Assembly: GCA_029783825.1 (NCBI GenBank)
Contig: JAREIK010000728.1
Location: 536,900 to 600,899 of the forward strand
From: Sapria himalayana
Lineage: Eukaryota; Streptophyta; Magnoliopsida; Malpighiales; Rafflesiaceae
Direction of reading: 5' to 3'
Length of the DNA stretch: 64,000 nt
Below, piece by piece: positions 23,005-34,744 of the stretch (within the stretch, counting starts at the first letter, position 1; every line of letters starts with the position of its first letter). The notes under the pieces are model-generated. The model made no database searches, was not told where the DNA came from, and saw only the letters and a list, made by a program, of their open reading frames with translations. Position numbers and translations under genes: made by a program.

Positions 23005-23284
23005 TCGGGAGGGGGGGTGGAGGGGTTTTCGGGAGGGGGGGGGAGGGGGTTTCGGGAGGGGGGTTTTGGAGGGGGGGGAAGGTTCGGGAGGGGGAGGGTG
23101 TTAGAGGGTTTAAATTTTTTTTATATTATTTTAAAATACAGAATTTTAAATTATTTTAAAATACAGTATTTTTAATTATTTTAAAATACCTAATATTTAT
23201 AATTAATAATTTTTATTTTTAATTTTAATTTTTTTATCATGCCGTGTCGTATCCCCGTGTCCGTATCCGTGTCCGTGCAACATA
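23005..23284. mobile_element. hAT family B remnant (right end)
   Basis: A G-rich tract (23,009-23,110) leads into GAGGGTTTAAATTTT and TTTTAAAATACAGTATTTT, then the right-end motif CGTGTCCGTATCCGTGTCCG and GTGCAACATA at 23,284. The same order is seen near 53,850-53,970 and at the right end near 56,700 of the larger family-B element. The left terminus is missing or not recognised. Confidence 0.65.
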
Positions 23285-23484
23285 GATATCACCTATAGTT
23301 ATGAGTGATTAAATTGTAGATAATTCCATGAAGGCAAGAGGAAAATTGGCTTTTTATTTTTTCACCTTTAAAGTTGCAATTGGAGCCATCTGTGCAACAA
23401 CTTGAAGAAGATATTTTGATATCTATGATATGTATTTTTCTTTTGTACTAGTATTGGAGTGCTCATAGTTATTAAATACGTACC

Positions 23485-23970
23485 TTAGGCATGCCTAAAG
23501 CTTATGCTCTATCAGGCTCAGGAAAATGCATTTTGCCTCACCTCGTCTCAATCCCCCCACAAAATATATAGTTCTCGAAGCTTCTATCCCCTTACTAATC
23601 AATTATTTCCAATGCTTGCTCTATATTAATCATATTATTTTCAAAGTCTCTCTCCTTTTCACTCTCGGAAATCATAGATTATATATTTGATGTTTTAGAA
23701 ATTTTTATATAAGATAGTTAAAATTTTATTATATTATTTTAGAGTGCTGAAAATTTGTGATGATAGAAAATACTTATAATGTTTGATTTTTATGTTTAGT
23801 ATCATTTACTTAATTGTATTTTATTAATAGGTAAAAATTATAATAATATTTAATAAAAACATAATATATATATATATATATATTGTAAAATGTACTTTAC
23901 AAAAAAGCTCGTGGCTTAAGTGTGCATTGTATCTCAAGGTTTAAAATATTGTTTGCGCCTTAGTATTTCT
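23485..23970. mobile_element. AT-rich non-autonomous element, copy 2 (inverted relative to 21,690)
   Basis: Begins TACCTTAGGCATGCCTAAAG and ends TTTGCGCCTTAG, with a (TA)n tract at 23,866-23,884 next to GTAAAATGTACTTTAC. Its reverse complement matches 21,690-22,215 by eye. Confidence 0.55.
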
Positions 23971-24219
23971 TGCACATCAAATAATTATGAGAGTGTCTAT
24001 TATAAAATTGTTATAATTAGTTTGTAAATATATTAATTACTTGTATGAATATTTTGAGATTTGCATTTTTATTTATGCTAATTTAATTTGTTATAATCAT
24101 ACATATAATTAACATACTTAGTCATTTTCAAAATTACAAATGTGGTACTTTCAATTTTGTTGTTGAGTGGCTTACAAATATTGTAGTTAAATTTTTTTTG
24201 AGCTGGGTACCTGCTGCAG

Positions 24220-24840
24220 GTTGGATGTCAAGTTGGATCATGTCCTGCATCCAGAATCATTTCCCATAAGGAACTTTTTGATGATCATCCACACGGATAT
24301 GTGCATGTGCAAAGGGCAAGCATAGCTTCATATATCAAGTTTTTGGAAGATCCTGTGATCAATAAACCTGTGTCTGATAGCTTAGTTGATTCATTTGGAA
24401 GGTCGCATACATACTTAAGGATCTCATTGACAGAATGCTGCAATCTAAGGTGTCAGTATTGTATGTCCGCTGATGGCGTGAGGGTCAGCATTGGCCCTCT
24501 TTTGTTATCATAGAATGAGATTGTTCATTTAGCAAATGTATTTATTAGATCTGGTGTGGATAAAATTCGTTCGACTGGTGGTGAGCCAACTATCAGAAAA
24601 GATATTGAAGGCTTGTGTTTAAAGCTTTCAAATTTGATGGGGCTCAAAACATTAGCCATGACAACAAATGGAATTTCTCTTGTTAGAAAACTTCTGAAGT
24701 TGAAATAATGTGGTCTTACTTCTGTGAATATCAGTTTGGACACTTTGGTCCCTGCAAAATTTGAATTTATGACGCAGCATAAAGGCTTTGAAAGAGTTAT
24801 GCAGTCAATTAATTTTGCCATCTAGTGTGGTTTCCCAGGT
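24220..24840 (+). pseudogene. CNX2: CNX2 (MoaA-type GTP 3',8-cyclase) exon, disabled
   Basis: CNX2 acts in plant mitochondria in the first step of molybdenum-cofactor synthesis, a radical-SAM conversion of GTP on the way to cPMP. A polypyrimidine-free but clear CTGCTGCAG acceptor precedes the exon, which starts in phase 0 at 24,220 and stays in one frame for about 620 bp. Visible motifs: [20 protein letters not shown], then the radical-SAM cluster motif C-NLR-C-QY-C (24,439-24,465), GGEPTIRKDIE (24,580), TTNGISL (24,662) and [15 protein letters not shown] (24,725). Three in-frame stops break it: TAG 24,511, TAA 24,706 and TAG 24,823. Other probable changes from the family pattern are TERCNLRC to [14 protein letters not shown] to CMSADG and RLTGGEP to RSTGGEP. 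The rest of the catalytic domain was not found downstream. The call of CNX2 is strong; loss of function is inferred from the stops. Confidence 0.92.
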
Positions 24841-25103
24841 GTTAAGGTTTTCTGAACAATCTTTGCCATTTTAATTTTTTTGATATTGTTTTTTCCAATA
24901 TTTTCAGTGTGAGCTGTTACTGTTTTTTGTCACCATCAGCAAAATGATTATAGGAATTTCTCTTTTTTTCCATAAACAATGATCCCTTATTGTGTCAATA
25001 CAAAAATTTCTTTATGATCAATCTTTAGACATTTTAAACACTTCATCTTCAAATAGATAAATTTCAAGTTTTATGTTTCAATATTTAATGTCTCTCTTTC
25101 TAT

Positions 25104-25136
<33 letters not shown>

Positions 25137-25746
25137 TATATATATTATTCCTTTACCTTAGTGAGCTATTCTTGTATTAGTGGTCCCAAGCATAGATAAA
25201 AAATGACGGTGACATCAGGAGGCAGTCGAGAGTAATAAACTTGTTATAATTTTTTAATGAATTCTAAATTACTGATACACGGTGATGATGATATTTCACT
25301 ATTGAATTATAAATGTAGATAAAACAATGTTAGAGTATAATTTTATATTATTTGTTGCAGCTTCTCTAACATGTAGTAGTTTTTATAATTTTGTAGTATT
25401 TATACATAATTTATATATAATATTTATTTTTTAAAGTTGATAAGATACAAGATTTTCTCATTAAAAAATATAAAAATTTATGATAAATTTCTTGTTTGTA
25501 GATTTGCAAACCTAATATATTGTGAATATTAGTAATCTCTAACAAATGTTATAAGATTTGTAATTTTTACATAGTGTTATATGTAGAAAATAATGTTAAT
25601 AATATAAATTTATTGGGTAGAATGTATGAAATAAATGTCTATTTAAAAAAATAATTTTAATATTTAATTTGATAAATATTAGATGATTAATTCTTTATGA
25701 TCATACTAAATTTGTTATGACATCATAATTGTGTAAGGTACAAGGT
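24841..25746. other. AT-rich DNA after the CNX2 exon; probable intron
   Basis: The exon similarity ends at GTTAAGGTTTTC near 24,840, where family members continue with an NCV-type segment after splicing; the donor here is poor. Beyond it only AT-rich DNA and an (ATAC)n/(AT)n microsatellite (25,106-25,145) are seen. Confidence 0.45.
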
Positions 25747-26853
25747 GCACTATGGAGTTGAAAATTGGAGTTTTATACGAAAATACTTTGTTTTAAATAA
25801 AAAATCTAAAATATAATACGTGTTTCAAAAATATATCCAAACCAATGTGTCTGGAAACAACATGACAATGGTCATCATTGTGAACGATGGTCATTGCCAT
25901 GCTGTTGATTTTTTAAAATCATAGGCTGGTGTTGTGGATGCCAGATATTGAAAATATTGTAGGGATTCCACTATGCCCCTCACCCCATGCCGCTTGCCCC
26001 AAGCCCCTCGCCCCTCACCCCACGCCCCATGCCCCACGCCCCACGCCCCACGCCCCACGCCCCACGCCCCACGCCCCACGCCCCACGCCCCACGCCCCAC
26101 GCCCCACGCCCCACGCCCCACGCCCCACGCCCCACGCCCCACGCCCCACGCCCCACGCCCCACGCCCCACGCCCCACGCCCCACGCCCCACGCCCCACGC
26201 CCCACGCCCTCCCGCCCCCCTCCCCTCTCCCCTCGATCCTTTGTGGAGCTCGACAAAACTCCCCGAACTCCATGAATGAGATCATTGGAACTCATCATCT
26301 AGCTTTTGCGAGCTCCACGTCGAGCTCCAGTGAGTTTGAAGTGGAGCTTGCTGGAGTTCAATGTGGAGCTCGACGGAGCTCCTCGAGCTCCACTTTAAGC
26401 TCGCTGGAGCTCGACGGAGCTCGACGGAGCTCCACGAAGGAGCTCACTAGAGCTCTATGGAACTCCAAGAAGGAGCTCTCAGGAGCTCCTCGAGCTCCAG
26501 TGAGCTCCACGAAGGAGCGAGGGGTGATGGGCGAGGGGTGTGGGCGAGTGGTAGTGGCGAGGGGCGTGGGAGAGGGGTAGGGGCGAGGGGCGTGAGGCAT
26601 GGGGCGTGGGGCATTGGGCGAGGGGTGTAATTGAATCCATATAATGTTTTCAATAGACGGCATTCACAATGCCGGTCTATGATTTTTAAAAAGCAACAGC
26701 ATGCCAATGTCCGCCATTCATAATAATGGCTATTATCATGTTGTTTCCAAATGTACTAGTTTGAACATATTTTTGAAACACTTATTATATTTTAGATTTT
26801 TTATTTAAAACGAAGTATTTCCGTACAAAACTCTGAAAATTGTACTTAGTGCA
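25747..26853. mobile_element. Foldback-type element with long inverted arms
   Basis: The left arm (about 25,747-25,980) and the reverse complement of the right arm (about 26,615-26,853) share a colinear series of motifs: GCACTA, GAGTTTT-TACG, AATACTT-GTTTTAAATAA, AAATCTAAAATATAATA, GTGTTTCAAAAATAT, GGAAACAACATGA, GGCATGCTGTTG-like, and ATTGAAAA-AT. Between the arms lie C-rich minisatellite DNA on the left (26,024-26,206), GAGCTC palindromes in the middle (26,230-26,520) and a G-rich mirror (26,516-26,625) on the right, so inverted symmetry extends into the core. No coding capacity. A Mutator-like element with long TIRs is an alternative. Target duplications were not found. Confidence 0.75.
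26024..26206. repeat. 7-bp minisatellite GCCCCAC, about 26 copies
   Basis: Near-perfect tandem of GCCCCAC from 26,024 to 26,206, flanked by diverged CGCCCCTCACCCC copies. All six long open frames covering it arise because a 7-bp repeat is open in every frame; none is a gene. Confidence 0.95.
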
Positions 26854-26889
26854 TAATGATTTTTCTTTAATCTGAAATATGTTAATATA

Positions 26890-27025
26890 TCAATAACTTT
26901 ATCCTCAAAATTTGATGAGATTGTGTCTGATGAGTTGTAGGTCTCTAGTTTGAGACCAACTACTCTATTCTTGGACAATGATACTTGATATTGTATCAAA
27001 TCATGATCTTGAACATTTAAATGCA
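26890..27025 (-). repeat. SINE-like dispersed repeat, copy 2
   Basis: On the minus strand: AGATCATGATTTGATACAAT, AAGTATCATTGTCCAAG, GTTGGTCTCAAACTAGAGAC and CATCAGACACAATCTCATC. The order matches the copies at 34,745 and 63,025. Confidence 0.5.
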
Positions 27026-27029
27026 ATAC

Positions 27030-29455
27030 AAAGACATCTCAGAAGATCAATCATCTTAATATTATTCTTGCCAAAATTTATTTGTAATCAGAATTTTAAA
27101 GAAATTCAATATGTCAATATTTGTATAATAATACACAATAACACAAGGTACACTAATACACATATATCATCAAAATATTAATTAAAATTTTAACAAAATA
27201 ATCAAATAATTTTAATCATTCCAAATATATTAATATATCAGGGCAATTATGATATTAAGACATCATAAAAAAGTACACAACATATGATTGAAATAAAAAT
27301 GATAAATTGTGCTCTCATAGTTTGTTTTAGTTGTTAAGTACTTTGTTAGGATTATGGTTTATATTTAAAGACTTGTTTGATTTTTACATTTTGATTGGAA
27401 GCATTCCTTATCTTAATTTATCTAGAGGTGGAATGATGAATACCTATTTTTGCTAAGATTTAGAATGGTGAACCTTAGGTATCTATTTAAACACAAAAAA
27501 AAAAATAATGAATTATGAATAATATTAATATACTATTATCATAAAATAATGATTTATCAATAATGAATAATAGATATCATTATTAGAATGCATTCTAATA
27601 TAATCAAGGATGCTCATATGAATTTTAGTTTTATAAATAAATATGCTTCTTTTATAAACGTACATAATTTTAACTTGTATATATTTTTTCTTACTATTTT
27701 CTTGTAAGTTTATAATGATGAATTGCCCATTTTGAAAAGTGAATACTATTAATGAATAAAAATTGTTACTATTATCAATCTAAATATATTTTTTTAAAAT
27801 TTGTAGCTGTAGGTTCTTCACATGTCTAACCTATAATGAATATTACTAATAAATAAAAATTATTACTTATTATTCAAATCTAAGAAAATGATTATATTTA
27901 TTAATGAAATAGAATACATTTTGAAAAGTGAAACTATTTCTCCCAATGTAAGTTTTGTTCTCGTAGTTGCTATATATGCAATATAAAATTCTAGTAATAT
28001 CATTTGATATTAATGTATAATCATAAAATACAAAATCTTTTTTAATTTTTTAATGAAATCTAAATTTTTATTATATTTTTTATTTTAATCATTTATTACC
28101 ATCATTAATACATTACAAGAAAATTGAGTTAATTGTGTGATGTTCGTCTTATTATTATTTTAATATTTGATTAAAATCATGCTCAACATATTTTATATTA
28201 TTTAAGCATTATGTTGTAATTCATTTCTTTTTTAATTATTTTAGAACTTATAATAATAGTAATATTATAATTATTTGTCATTTATGTTATCAAACATGAT
28301 AAAATTCATTTACTATCAATTGCACTACTTATGGGATTAGATATCTATATTGTAAATGGAAATCTTTTACTTGTCTAGTCTTGAATGTCAATATGCAACC
28401 CACCATTCTTTTCAATATATTAATATTTTAATTAAAGTATGGAGTAATTTTATCATTTTCCAAAAAAATAATATAATTTATAATTAAAATAAGCAAAATT
28501 AAATAATATAATTTATAATAAACTTGTTGATTTGTTCTATTTTATTTTGGTACGTAATTAATTCTTAATTGTTCATGAATATTTGTGTATAAAGTAAATC
28601 ATATCACAATTTTGTCATGACATGATGAGTCTTTTGTTAGTTTTTTAATCTTCTATAAAGATTATCAATAAGGTGTCATGATTTTGAAAGATCTATTAAA
28701 TAATAATATATTTTTGTTGTTGTTGAGATTTATTATCTCATATTTTATTTTGATTTATTGTATTAATTTTTTTTAAATGAGAACATTTGACATGTGGGTT
28801 GCCTGAACCCTATTTATATGACTCATTTTTTTTTGTTTAAAATACTAATGAATTCATAACTAATTTTTTATCCTAAACTTTAACGTGCTATCAAAACAAC
28901 AATGAAATACTTTAAATGAGTCCAAATAAAGATCAAATAGGCTTCTCTTTGTTGAAGATTCTAGAAGATTCCGAATTATCACAAGATGTCCAAGACGAGG
29001 TCAAGAGTATTATGAGGCTTAACTCCATGATAATGTTTTAGAATGTTGTAGGATTTTTTTTTCTCGTGGTAAGATTACAACATATGGTAGGATTCTTAAT
29101 TAGTTGTGATTTTACTCTCTCAAAAGTTTCTTTTTTATATGGTTTGAGTGTGATTCTTTTGTGTGAAGTAATAGTAGAATGTCTGAGGCACATAAGAGGT
29201 ATAATTCCTAGTCTAAAACTAGACTTACCTACATTAATGATTGTTTTCCACGACGCTAGCACATGAAATCCAATGCATGATTCTTTGATTAGTATAATAA
29301 GTATTGAAATTATTTGATATGTCCTTTATGATCTAATTGTATTTATGTTTTTATTAAATTGATTTTTTATTTTTTTATTAAATAATTAAAAATAAAAAAA
29401 TTATGATCTAAAATAAAAAAAATTAATCAAGTAGAATATGCATAATCATCAATGA
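27030..29455. other. AT-rich DNA, no gene recognised
   Basis: No domain, repeat or transposon terminus could be supported. Opposing short open frames near 29,040-29,265 mirror each other and show no known motif. Confidence 0.45.
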
Positions 29456-29459
29456 ATAT

Positions 29460-29760
29460 GATAAATTATTTATAATTGTCTTGAGTTTAATCTTTACTAA
29501 GTTCTCATATGTCTAGATATATTAGATCGGATGAATTTTTTTTCATACAAATATGATAGATAAGATTTGAACTCTTGATATATTTTTTTAACTGATACAT
29601 AATATAATTCAATATAGAGAAATTTTTAACACAAGAATCTAATATTTTTGGCTGAATCAATGATGAGTTGCCAAATTAAGAATAAACAAGTAATAAATTA
29701 ATAATTACAAATATCTATTTAGATATCTTATCATAAAAATAAGAATATATAGGTCATCAT
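29460..29760. repeat. Dispersed repeat X, diverged copy
   Basis: The phrases TTCTCATATGTCTAGATATATTAGATC, then TTTTTTAACTGATACATA, then CAAATATCTATTTAG-ATCTTATC, match in order the tandem duplicates at 47,490-48,430 (TTTTCATACAACTGAGTGTATTAGAT, TTTTCTAACTGATGTATG, CAAATATCTATTAGGAGATC). Nature unknown; possibly part of an LTR. Confidence 0.45.
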
Positions 29761-30099
29761 GCTCAGTCCTAAAGGAAATTTTTTTTGAAATATTTCGATT
29801 TTACTAACAAATATTAATAGAAAAAAATAATAATATCAAAGTAGAATTGTATATAAAATAAACTCACATAAAGAAGACTAATTGGGCTTATAAGATTAAA
29901 CATAACACCTGAAAGAAATGAAGAATCAAGCAAAGTGTAGTCATAACCAAAGGGTTTTTATAACTTGCTATTGGTTATCATTATTATTTAATAAATGTGA
30001 GAAAAGATAATGCAAAAAGAGTAACTATAATGTGTCTGTTATATTTAGAGTCAATAACTTAAAAATCTGAAATAAGAAAATGAGACAAAATGATATTAC

Positions 30100-30900
30100 T
30101 TGAAGATCGAGAAGTGACTATTACAATCTTACTAATAGAATTTTGTATATTTAATCCTGGTAAGGGTTGCAGAAGGAGACAGAGAACTCTATGAGACCAC
30201 TAGAAGAAGACTCCATTAGTCAATTACCCTCTCTCAATAGTTTGTAGTATTTTCATTTTTTGTAATGTATGCATCGAACTAAAGCTCTATGACCTTTGCT
30301 TTTACTATGATTAATATTATCTCGATTTTCAACACATGCTAAAGGAGGTGCCTCTCTAATATATTTCAATTTTCTTAGTATATATTGAATTAACTAATGA
30401 TGTAATTTTAGTTTGATAGAAAATTCTCGATCACTCATGAAATGATTAAGAAATTATCTAATAGTGAGTATAAAAATATCATATCAAGAAGTCACTTAAT
30501 CTGACTACTTCACTCTCTCTCGGATGTATTGATCTTTGCTGGCATAAACTTTAATAATTATGTAACAAGATGAGTAAAGTGGGTAAAATGAGTGGTGATT
30601 TGTTCTGGCATAAACTCTATGTTATTTGTGATGAGTATAATAATGTTACTAATTCACATATGATCTTATATATTAATATTTGGTTAGGTCTTGTTAGTCT
30701 TATTCATTCATTAGGTGGTCAATCATTTCCTGTCTAACGAATTATGTGTTAACTTTTATAGCTCATTGTGAATAATTTTCTGTGCTCGAGCTTACATAAA
30801 GTAATCACCGGAATCATTACTTCTTCCTTATGTGAAACATGTTGAACATCATGGAAAAACCAAATAATCTTACCATAATCTACACACTGCAATTATTCAG
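30100..30900 (-). pseudogene. Copia gag zinc-knuckle remnant
   Basis: Reverse-strand translation at about 30,240-30,340 shows ENRDNINHSKSKGHRALVRC followed by IHYKK-KYYKLLRE, resembling the S/K/R-rich linker and CCHC zinc knuckle (C..C....GH....C) at the end of copia gag; the second and fourth metal ligands appear lost. Upstream gag is unrecognisable. A primer-site-like sequence on the same strand lies at about 31,329-31,350. Confidence 0.45.
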
Positions 30901-30926
30901 TCCACTTGTACAATCCTGCACTAACG

Positions 30927-31102
30927 GTGCACCTTCACTGAACCCACAATGTACACCCTCTTTGCATCATGGTGTACCTTCACTGCACCCTTGATGCATC
31001 TTCATTGCGTCCATGATGCATCTTCATTGCATCCATGATGCATCTTCATTGCATCCATGATGCATCTTCATTGCATCCATGAAGCATCTTTATTGCCCCC
31101 AT
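30927..31102. repeat. 22-bp tandem repeat with GATGCATC palindrome
   Basis: Five clear units of GATGCATCTTCATTGCATCCAT type start at 30,993, 31,015, 31,037, 31,059 and 31,081. Diverged units (GGTGTACCTTCACTGCACCC) continue left to about 30,927. Plus-strand open frames to the right (31,079-31,384) are low-complexity with CAT/TGC bias. Confidence 0.85.
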
Positions 31103-31328
31103 GAGAGGGTGCATCATGGGTGCAATACATGCGCACATGTATTGCACACTGCACCTAGGGTTTGCATCAGCTGCACATTGCACACCCACAAACCTACTGA
31201 TGGAGACACATCTGTGGGCCTATTTACCATGCGCACATGGTACACATTTGTGCACTATTACACTTGTATGCACTATGCTGTTATAGGACACTTTTCTCTA
31301 GGAAATCATATAGTTTGCTTCATTTATA

Positions 31329-31350
31329 TAGAGTTAACTTTGATATCATA
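31329..31350 (-). other. Possible copia primer-binding site
   Basis: The minus strand reads ATATGATATCAAAGTTAACTC, similar to the TGGTATCAGAGC primer site. It is oriented with the gag remnant to its left. The matching LTR would lie at 31,350-31,800 but was not delimited. Confidence 0.4.
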
Positions 31351-31804
31351 TAAATACACAACCTATAAAAATATGCAAGAGTAATAGTGATCCATCTATA
31401 AAAAAATTAAACAAATGAATAGAAATATAAGCTGTAATGATCACAAGTATTTTTTTATTCTTATTTCGGTATTATTTATTTTAATTTTTTAGCTTCTCTT
31501 AATAGTTATAAGATGTTAGATCACATTGAAATAATATATGAGATATTGTTTCAAAGATTCTATGTAAGCTTATAATGCAATGTAAATGGGTGTATAAGAT
31601 AACATTGGACGTGAAAGGAAAGTTAATCACTTTAAGATTAGGTTGCTAGGAAGGAAGTTTACGCAGACTTATAATGTGAATTATTGAAATATTTCTTTTT
31701 GTCTAAGAAAATTATTATTAGATTATTATTTTTCTGTTGTTACTTTTCACATGTGGGCTATGTCACTAGAATTTAAAAATGTGTCTATCCATGATGATAT
31801 TGAG

Positions 31805-32380
31805 TAGAGGGGTCAAAAGGGCCATGTTAGGCGGTCACTTTGTTTTTTTAGGCCCAGACAAGCTACAGTGCCATGCTAGACATGATACGGTTTGTAGCAT
31901 GAGCATGGTTCCAAAAAATGATAGATCAACATGACTCATTGTCTAGCCAGTTGCTTGTGTCATGCCGGATTGAGTTGGGTCGAGTTAGTTGATCCAAATC
32001 CACCACAACCACACACAAGGTATGACTTGAACCCAGGCTATCCTATGTATTATTCGATTCTTTCTAAGCTAGCTTGGGTCACATCCAAATAATTATGGTT
32101 CATTCTATGGTAGCTTGAGTTAGGTCTAAGCTAGCATGATTCATTACAGGCTAGCCTGGGTTGGCTAGGCAGGCCAAAATTTGGCCACACAGGCTAGCAT
32201 GCTGTATCATGCCATATATTTTGTTGCACGCAGACTTGAAACTATGGCTTGAGCTATGCTATGGTCTGACCCAATACTATTCCAATCATAGTTCTAGTTG
32301 TCCTGGGCCATACATTGAGCTAGTTTTTGTGGGATGTGTTGTCTTGTGTCGTGGGTAGTCATCCCATTTGGACACTTGTA
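31805..32380. mobile_element. Old non-autonomous hAT element, family A (576 bp)
   Basis: TIRs are diverged: TAGAGGGGTCAAAAGGGCC on the left, and CCCATTTGGACACTTGTA on the right. An 8-bp duplication with one mismatch flanks it: ATATTGAG at 31,797-31,804 and ATCTTGAG at 32,381-32,388. The interior has decayed GGCC/GGCTAGC-rich sequence with many apparent C-to-T changes compared with the younger copies. The 65-codon open frame inside is a composition artefact. Confidence 0.8.
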
Positions 32381-32639
32381 ATCTTGAGTATAAAGTATAT
32401 ATTTAATAATTATCATATTTTATATTATTGGCGAATGCATATATGATGTGTAGACTTCAAATGATTATTTATGGCCTGAAGTACTTTCTTATGGCATGAT
32501 TCATTTATTTTTCTTCAATATTTATTACTTTTAATTTTAGGAGATGAGTATTATATTATTGTTCTATTTATTGATGTGAATTATAAGGATAATATGAGAT
32601 GTTAGTAATATATATTAATAATATTTTTATTACTTGTGT

Positions 32640-33420
32640 TGATCAATTAGATATATCTTAAATGAAGTTATTCTAGTAGACGAAGTTTCAAACAAAGAAT
32701 TTGTTATCTATTATATTTGATATATATAATTTTTTCCAAGAGTAGAAATGCTCTAAACATGTTATTTGAACTTAGTATGATGAGTTATGTATGAGTTGAC
32801 TCACTACTTGATTTGAATATAAATTTATTCATAGATATTAATATTTTAGTTATTTCTTTTAAATAAAAGAGAATCATATTAAAAGCTTAACTATCTGATA
32901 ATTGTCAAACTAGATATTACATATGATATTAATATAATTAATCATTTTATAGATTCTTATAGGTAGATTCATATAAAAGTAACTTTTCTTATTCTTGGAT
33001 ATGTAAGAGTTTTTCTTGATGTGAGATCTTTTTTAGACACTGTGCATAGGCTTTTGTGATTGTATCAATGACCTCTTTCTAGGATTATGAACACTTGTAG
33101 TTAGTCGGATATTTAAATTCGAGTTAAATATGTTTATGCATTGAGAGAAGATCTAAATATGATTTCACACTTTTCTTGGAGCAAAATTATTTCTTGAAAA
33201 AGTAAGAGACTTGTAGACTAGTATGTACCAGACATGTACACGAAGATTCAATATGAGATAATTACTACCACATACATATGGATCTCAGAGCAACTAACAG
33301 ATATGTTCATGAATATCTTGAAGAAGTATTAACTTATTTTTTTTATCTCCATGATGGATATTATTGACTGGTATGCATTAGCTTGACGAAGAGTATTATA
33401 ATTTTTAATTATTTTTTCTT
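32640..33420 (+). pseudogene. Copia RNase H C-terminal end
   Basis: At about 33,275-33,380 the plus-strand translation is WISEQLTDMFMNILKKY-LIFF, then WYALA-RRVL. This matches the end of copia polyproteins (SEEQLADIFTK.L....F....LG..DIYA stop RGVL). A purine run GACGAAGAGTAT follows the stop and may be the polypurine tract. Upstream RNase H and reverse transcriptase are too decayed to delimit. Confidence 0.65.
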
Positions 33421-33429
33421 TTTTTCTTG

Positions 33430-34740
33430 GAGTACACAATTTATGGGCTGTCCCATTCATATATGCTCATTATATAATGTCGTGAGTTATAGATTATTTC
33501 TTATTATATTTGTTAAATTTATTAATATATACATATTTCATATATGCATAGTATATTTTCACATATATGCCAATATGCATATTCATATGCATAATTATGT
33601 ATATATATAATTATATATACAATTGTGCATATATTATAAATGTATATAATGTAGTATTATTAAAACTAAAAAAGAATAGAAAGATTTAAAAAATTAATTT
33701 CAGTAACATTAATTTTTTTCAATTTAATATTAAGCAAGTGCAATATAAAATAAAATATGATAATATGAAAATAAAATATATTTAAAATCATTATATACGA
33801 AATGAAAAATACAAGAAAAATTGATGTTCAACTCGTCAGCTCATACCCTTGGGTCATGATCACTATCTATCTAGTTATGATCTTGATAGTTCAAACTGCA
33901 AAGTTTGAGTTTTATCATAAAATTCATCTTCAAGTTCTAATAGTTGCAGAGCCATCTTTGTATTTTTCTATTCTTTGATGCTTGACAAAGCTTTTATAAT
34001 TTTTGATTATAGATTTATTTTTCTATTTGTAATGACATTCATATTAATATTAAAAACAAACTTTGATGTTACATTAGATATAAGATGAGCTAGTAGATCA
34101 TGTATTATTTTATATAATATAAAAAATATGGATTCATATGATTTTTTTAATTCATTATGTCAAACTATTTATACTAGTATAAGAAAAAATTGAACATAAT
34201 AAGTATTTAAATATTTTGAAATCTCACACCTATTTGGTGCTCATCATTTACTTTGAGTTAACTGAATAAAAATTTTATTGTTTTTGAGTTTGATATCAGT
34301 CTTCATACTTAAAGACTCGCTATAATTACAACTAAATTATATTTATGTTCATTTCATTTATATAAATTTTGTAATTATTCATAAATTTTGTTCTTTAATT
34401 TTTTTGGTCTGTTCATGTAAGTACATATAAATTTCATAATATTTGACCCATTTGACATAACTTTAAGATTTATAGAAGTTACTAAGTAACAAAATAGTGA
34501 AATAATTATTCAATATTTTAATTACTCTTATTTTCTATCGAATAGCTTTGTCACTAAAATATCACTATTTTACATATTATCTGAACATGCTACTGATATT
34601 ATGCCCCAATTTAATGCAAGGTGTGAAAGTATATATATACAGACATAAATTTATCGTATTGCACAAAATCTTTAAGAAGTTTAGAAATAAAGATCTTATG
34701 CCCCAATGAAATTTATTTATTATGACTTCATTAGTTTTAT
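33430..34740. other. AT-rich DNA; probable copia LTR remains, no gene
   Basis: The left part should hold the LTR of the copia element ending at about 33,400. No terminal repeat could be paired. Confidence 0.35.
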
Positions 34741-34744
34741 TATT

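Noticed and set aside
25929..26580. Several long open frames on both strands (Pro/His/Ala/Arg-rich or Gly/Trp/Val-rich)
   Set aside because: They are produced by the 7-bp GCCCCAC array, which stays open in all frames; no non-repeat coding sequence supports them.
30993..31102. 22-bp direct repeats considered as a CRISPR-like array
   Set aside because: The repeats are contiguous without spacers and the window is a plant nuclear genome.
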